Source of the DNA: Oscillospiraceae bacterium
Lineage (GTDB): Bacteria > Bacillota > Clostridia > UMGS1810
Assembly: GCA_021629085.1 (NCBI GenBank)
Contig: JAJXRJ010000050.1
Span: 1-9,481, forward strand
Reading direction: 5' to 3'
DNA: 9,481 nucleotides
Part shown: one piece after another, positions 7,901 to 9,481 of the stretch
Layout: each line of letters opens with the position of its first letter
Position numbering within the stretch: the stretch's first letter is position 1
Position numbers and translations under genes: made by a program
The notes under the pieces: model-generated
Told to the model about the DNA's origin: nothing
Seen by the model: only the letters and a program-made list of their open reading frames with translations
The model's database searches: none

Positions 7901-9428
7901 AATAATCGTTATAGGCATATTCCAGTGTGTAAGAGCATGCCATTTTATTGTCAGACACCATGTCCTGCGGCACATAGCCGATCGTTTTATAGGGCGCATT
8001 TGGCACAGGGGCAGGAACGCCATAGCCCTGCCAACCAGTACGGAAGTTCTCGGCATGGTTCTTCACCACTTTGTAAGCCTCGTTCCAATCAATCCCCTCA
8101 ATCCCTTTGATATAGGCATCCGCAATAATATTGTCAATGTCGTCGCCGCCCTGCTGGGTATAGCTGTCAATGCCGCCCACAAAGGTTTCGCGCACAAACC
8201 CATATTTTTCATACCGCGCAATAAAGCTGTTTACGGTTTTTGTCACCATTTCAGGTTTAATCAGCGCATAGAACGGATAGACCGACCGCCAGGTATCCCA
8301 TACGGCATAGTGGTCGTCAATCATAGGCGTGCCGGGCGCATAGCCTGGGATATCGTCCGTACGGTCGCGGGGCATAATCATAGAATGATAAAACGCCGTA
8401 TAAAATTTGGTCTTTTCCTCTTTGCTGGCGTCAATTTTAATTTTATTAAATTCCTGGTTCCACAATGCCTTGGTCTCGTCGCGCACAGCCTCATAATCCC
8501 ACTCCGGGATTTCCGCCAAAAGCCATTCTTTTGCTTTATCAGTGCTGGTAAATGAAACGCCGATTTTTACCATGACGGTTTCGTCAGCAGCCGTATCAAA
8601 CCGCAAATAGCCGCCTGCACTCTCAGATTTATCAGAAAGCGTCGGTTTGGAAAGGGTTTTTACGCCGTCTTTTTGTCCTGCCCCATCGTAAACGCCGACC
8701 ATTTTAGCCGCCTTGTTCACTACGGCATAAAAATACAGATTGTGGTCACGTCCAAAGCCGCCTTTATAATTCGCGCCGCCATAAAAAATTGTCTGGCCCG
8801 GCGTATCGGTATTGATATCGAGTTTAATATGAGAAGCAGAAATGCCGTCGCCACTCACGATATTTGCCAAAAGCGGCACGCTGTGCGCCATATCGATGAG
8901 CAGGCTGGCATCATTAGAAGCCGGATAGGTAAATTGATAGATAGAAGCATGCTGGGCAGGGGTCACTGCGCAGTCAATGTCATATTTGGAAAGCGTTACC
9001 TTGTATTCATAGCAAAGCGGCATCTCATTTGCCTTTGGCGAATCGTGTTCGGTAAAGCCGGTTGCTAACCCAATCTGCGGGGACAGCAAAAACTCACCAT
9101 ATTTACCGTAGCCAGTTCCGCTGGCATGAATTTGCGAAAACCCGCGAATAGGCTGGCCGGAGGCATAGCCAGAGTGCCCGCCGTTTTGCGTATCAGGGCT
9201 GGGATTTACAGAGCCATTTGGCCTGGTCGGCCCGATGACGCAATTCCCGCCGCCATCCACGCCAATACGGGGATTGACATACCCGGTCAAATCCTCTTGC
9301 AGGGCCGTTTCCTCCCCTAGCACATCTGTGCCTTGTGCCGCAACAGGCAACTCAAGCGTTACTGTAAGATAGGCAGATATCAGGATGCATACAAGCAAGC
9401 GCTTGGAAATTGTGGTGCTTTTCAGCAT
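4902..9428 (-). CDS. Secreted multimodular GH92-type alpha-mannosidase with three WxHxG modules
   Basis: This is probably an exported, calcium-dependent exo-alpha-mannosidase of glycoside hydrolase family 92, which inverts the anomeric centre. Residues 1-31 form a signal peptide (KR, a hydrophobic run, then P-V-A-A before Q32). The catalytic part covers about 45-755: GFSQIHASGTG at 96-106, WDTWRS from W377, YEG with E578 (matching the general acid Glu533 of Bacteroides BT3990), GNEPAF at 621-626, and GNDDSGAMSTW from 659, with D662 as probable base. The tail holds a WxHxG module (779-942), a Listeria-Bacteroides repeat (944-1013), two more WxHxG modules (1030-1206 and 1224-1401), and a C-terminal beta-sandwich (1406-1508). 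At 1508 residues it is about twice the bare catalytic unit. I chose the ATG at 9428 because GGAAGGCGG lies 7 bases upstream; an in-frame TTG at 9446 overlaps that site. Odd: PNG stands where related enzymes have PFG or PWG. Family assignment is firm; the linkage cleaved is unknown. Confidence 0.93.
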   Translation of the reverse strand: MLKSTTISKRLLVCILISAYLTVTLELPVAAQGTDVLGEETALQEDLTGYVNPRIGVDGGGNCVIGPTRPNGSVNPSPDTQNGGHSGYASGQPIRGFSQIHASGTGYGKYGEFLLSPQIGLATGFTEHDSPKANEMPLCYEYKVTLSKYDIDCAVTPAQHASIYQFTYPASNDASLLIDMAHSVPLLANIVSGDGISASHIKLDINTDTPGQTIFYGGANYKGGFGRDHNLYFYAVVNKAAKMVGVYDGAGQKDGVKTLSKPTLSDKSESAGGYLRFDTAADETVMVKIGVSFTSTDKAKEWLLAEIPEWDYEAVRDETKALWNQEFNKIKIDASKEEKTKFYTAFYHSMIMPRDRTDDIPGYAPGTPMIDDHYAVWDTWRSVYPFYALIKPEMVTKTVNSFIARYEKYGFVRETFVGGIDSYTQQGGDDIDNIIADAYIKGIEGIDWNEAYKVVKNHAENFRTGWQGYGVPAPVPNAPYKTIGYVPQDMVSDNKMACSYTLEYAYNDYCAALLAKGLGLEEDYQKYLRRSNNWVNLWNPDAEYGNYSGFIVPRNKDGSWVEIDIANRWGSWTNYFYEGSSYNYSFFVPHDVEQLIEKCGGDRKFIDRLVYGMDAGLVDYGNEPAFLTPYLFAYTSEPYRTTDSVEKLRSKFTISSPPGNDDSGAMSTWFMFSSMGFFPNAGQDLYYLTSPWYDKSTITLGNGSTVEIIANNLSAENKYIQAVTLNGVPHKSTMFTHADIKDGAVIEFEMGREPVNYAKEPENTAVIASVEPVGDNAAIQLDDFDEWAHFGKANSAINRSKDTVLPIVAADGLKAVDSGQIQTETLSDGIAPKFYWSAGAPDQMGTAVTSAAFSQSGLAVSMRVPKGTYDAAFYVAGRDAKAVIYKEGIPVAEQTVLDDPQTLQYKKVTLQFDCEEQAEFEVWVVPQAADGKVGVCAVTVTAIPQYTVSFESDGGDSIRPVTVRSGSLLTEPEKPSRAGYGFMGWFKDAGCQDAWDFETDRVTEETVLYAKWEKQAEFSIASVISVTEKLDTVNLSDYTDWVHYGLSASTTGEDRKNIAEGDRIFGTLEYSGGKKNKESRTDLYYAFSWSDGTPTVSRAAEDKESFFWNENFVKLPISVPKGNWEITLYVLGIRAKSTVKIADPNGTVLVPAKEIMPNNYQRNHRMITLNVNNASSGVQTVDVVLETVLAGAGNDYSVGVSAATAKKVERSVLIGGVFDNPSNHNTNLTEFDDWAHFGKDVVINRKINPVRRMIGDITALDGKFSTENMADYNSGANAPYFSWTDGDLKAESTNNKEIVWNKEGLELTLSIPNGRCQVTVFATGVRAKAMAELLDGGRNPVAQPLELWQNENQIRAHKKITFIFENSGTQPQTYIVRLTTDPNDHAPSDYSVGLAAAGAVYLGAAESDFAVSHQLVSATATSVEIVSELTNKNSTAQAYSVILAVYDTNGGALKEVQIQHGTMEANGGPIAVTSAVNGLTNGKYIAKLFVFSPNLTPLAGEVFTVELQ
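5226..5759 (-). repeat. WxHxG module, copy 3, in the upstream mannosidase
   Basis: This is the third copy, residues 1224-1401. Landmarks are NLTEFDDWAHFG (W1234), INRK, FSWTDGD (W1283), PNGRCQVTVFATGVRAKA, and closing DYSVGLAAA. At the DNA level its WAHFG segment is almost identical to copy 1 (positions 5713-5738 against 7054-7079, 25 of 26 bases), although copy 2 is closer in its other motifs. Confidence 0.85.
5811..6341 (-). repeat. WxHxG module, copy 2, in the upstream mannosidase
   Basis: This is the second copy, residues 1030-1206. Landmarks are NLSDYTDWVHYG (W1041), a downstream DRK, FSWSDGTPT (W1089), PKGNWEITLYVLGIRAKS, and closing DYSVGVSAA. It follows the Listeria-Bacteroides repeat by about 16 residues and is closest to copy 3, sharing FSW-[ST]-DG, G-[IV]-RAK and DYSVG with it. 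Confidence 0.85.
6390..6599 (-). other. Listeria-Bacteroides (InlB B-type) repeat domain in the upstream mannosidase
   Basis: Residues 944-1013 match the pattern of the Listeria-Bacteroides repeat: YTVSFESDGGDSI, then V..GS.L.EPEKPSRAGYGFMGWFKD (G-Y-x-F-x-G-W-F), WDFETDRVTEETVLYAKW. These small ubiquitin-like beta domains are common in secreted proteins of Bacillota and Bacteroidota and usually act as spacers or in adhesion. A single copy sits between WxHxG modules 1 and 2. Confidence 0.9.
6603..7094 (-). repeat. WxHxG module, copy 1, in the upstream mannosidase
   Basis: This is the first of three related modules, residues 779-942. Landmarks are LDDFDEWAHFG (W787), NRS, FYW (W836) in the place of FSW, PKGTYDAAFYVAGRDAKA, and a closing strand VGVCAVTV. 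It is the most diverged copy: the SW-S/T-DG motif of the other copies is changed to YWSAG. A beta-sandwich is likely from the alternating strand pattern. I recall similar W-A-H-W-G domains in other secreted bacterial carbohydrate-related proteins, but I cannot name a family. Confidence 0.8.
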
Positions 9429-9435
9429 AAGAATA

Positions 9436-9444
9436 CCGCCTTCC
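9436..9444 (-). promoter_or_regulatory. Ribosome binding site of the upstream mannosidase
   Basis: GGAAGGCGG on the minus strand lies 7 bases before the ATG at 9428. It decides the start: the in-frame TTG at 9446 overlaps this site and has no comparable site in front of it. Confidence 0.7.
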
Positions 9445-9463
9445 AAATTCAGATTTTTACTTG

Positions 9464-9477
9464 TTTTGTGTACAAAA
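9464..9477. promoter_or_regulatory. Possible operator: short inverted repeat upstream of the cluster
   Basis: TTTTGT and ACAAAA form perfect 6-base arms around a 2-base centre (GT on the plus strand), about 36 bases before the ATG of the first gene. A site here could bind a regulator or lie in the promoter. The window ends 4 bases further on, so no -35/-10 pair can be judged, and AT-rich sequence makes such short repeats by chance. Confidence 0.25.
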
Positions 9478-9481
9478 ATAC

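Noticed and set aside
8055..8555. A 166-residue open frame on the plus strand.
   Set aside because: It is a shadow of the GH92 catalytic region, where the opposite strand carries conserved motifs throughout.
9429..9446. An alternative TTG start that adds six residues to the first mannosidase.
   Set aside because: The TTG overlaps the best ribosome binding site, which is correctly spaced for the ATG at 9428; the signal peptide also begins naturally at that ATG.

Overview
The window holds three genes, all on the minus strand and all pointing the same way. In order of transcription they are: a very large secreted GH92-type alpha-mannosidase (9428 to 4902), an AraC-family transcriptional regulator (4838 to 3945), and a second secreted GH92-type alpha-mannosidase (3887 to 6). 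The gaps are 63 and 57 bases. I see no convincing terminator in either gap, and each start codon has a purine-rich ribosome binding site exactly 7 bases upstream. A single co-transcribed unit that begins near or beyond the right edge is the simplest reading.

The organism is most likely a Gram-positive anaerobe of the Clostridia/Bacillota type, perhaps from a gut or other glycan-rich habitat. This is inferred from the Shine-Dalgarno sites, the short Gram-positive-looking signal peptides, the cupin plus double-HTH AraC regulator, and the accessory modules (LamG-like, Listeria-Bacteroides repeat, a clostridial-type C-terminal beta-sandwich). No 16S or other taxonomic marker is present, so genus and species cannot be named.

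The two enzymes are paralogues in their roughly 750-residue catalytic part and keep the GH92 hallmarks, including the Glu that matches the general acid and the GNDDSG box with the probable catalytic base Asp. They differ completely in the middle of their tails. The upstream enzyme carries three copies of a module of about 165-180 residues marked by W-[AV]-H-[FY]-G, with one Listeria-Bacteroides repeat between copies 1 and 2. The downstream enzyme carries a LamG/concanavalin-A-like domain and then a carbohydrate-binding-type beta-sandwich. Both end in a similar C-terminal domain of about 100 residues. Neither shows an LPXTG motif, SLH domain or dockerin.

The likely picture is a small locus for alpha-mannoside breakdown outside the cell. 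Two exported exo-mannosidases with different binding modules would trim mannose-containing glycans, and the AraC protein between them would sense a sugar signal and control the cluster. No transporter or cytoplasmic mannose gene lies in the window, so the rest of the pathway is not visible. The plus strand contains only shadow frames of these genes.
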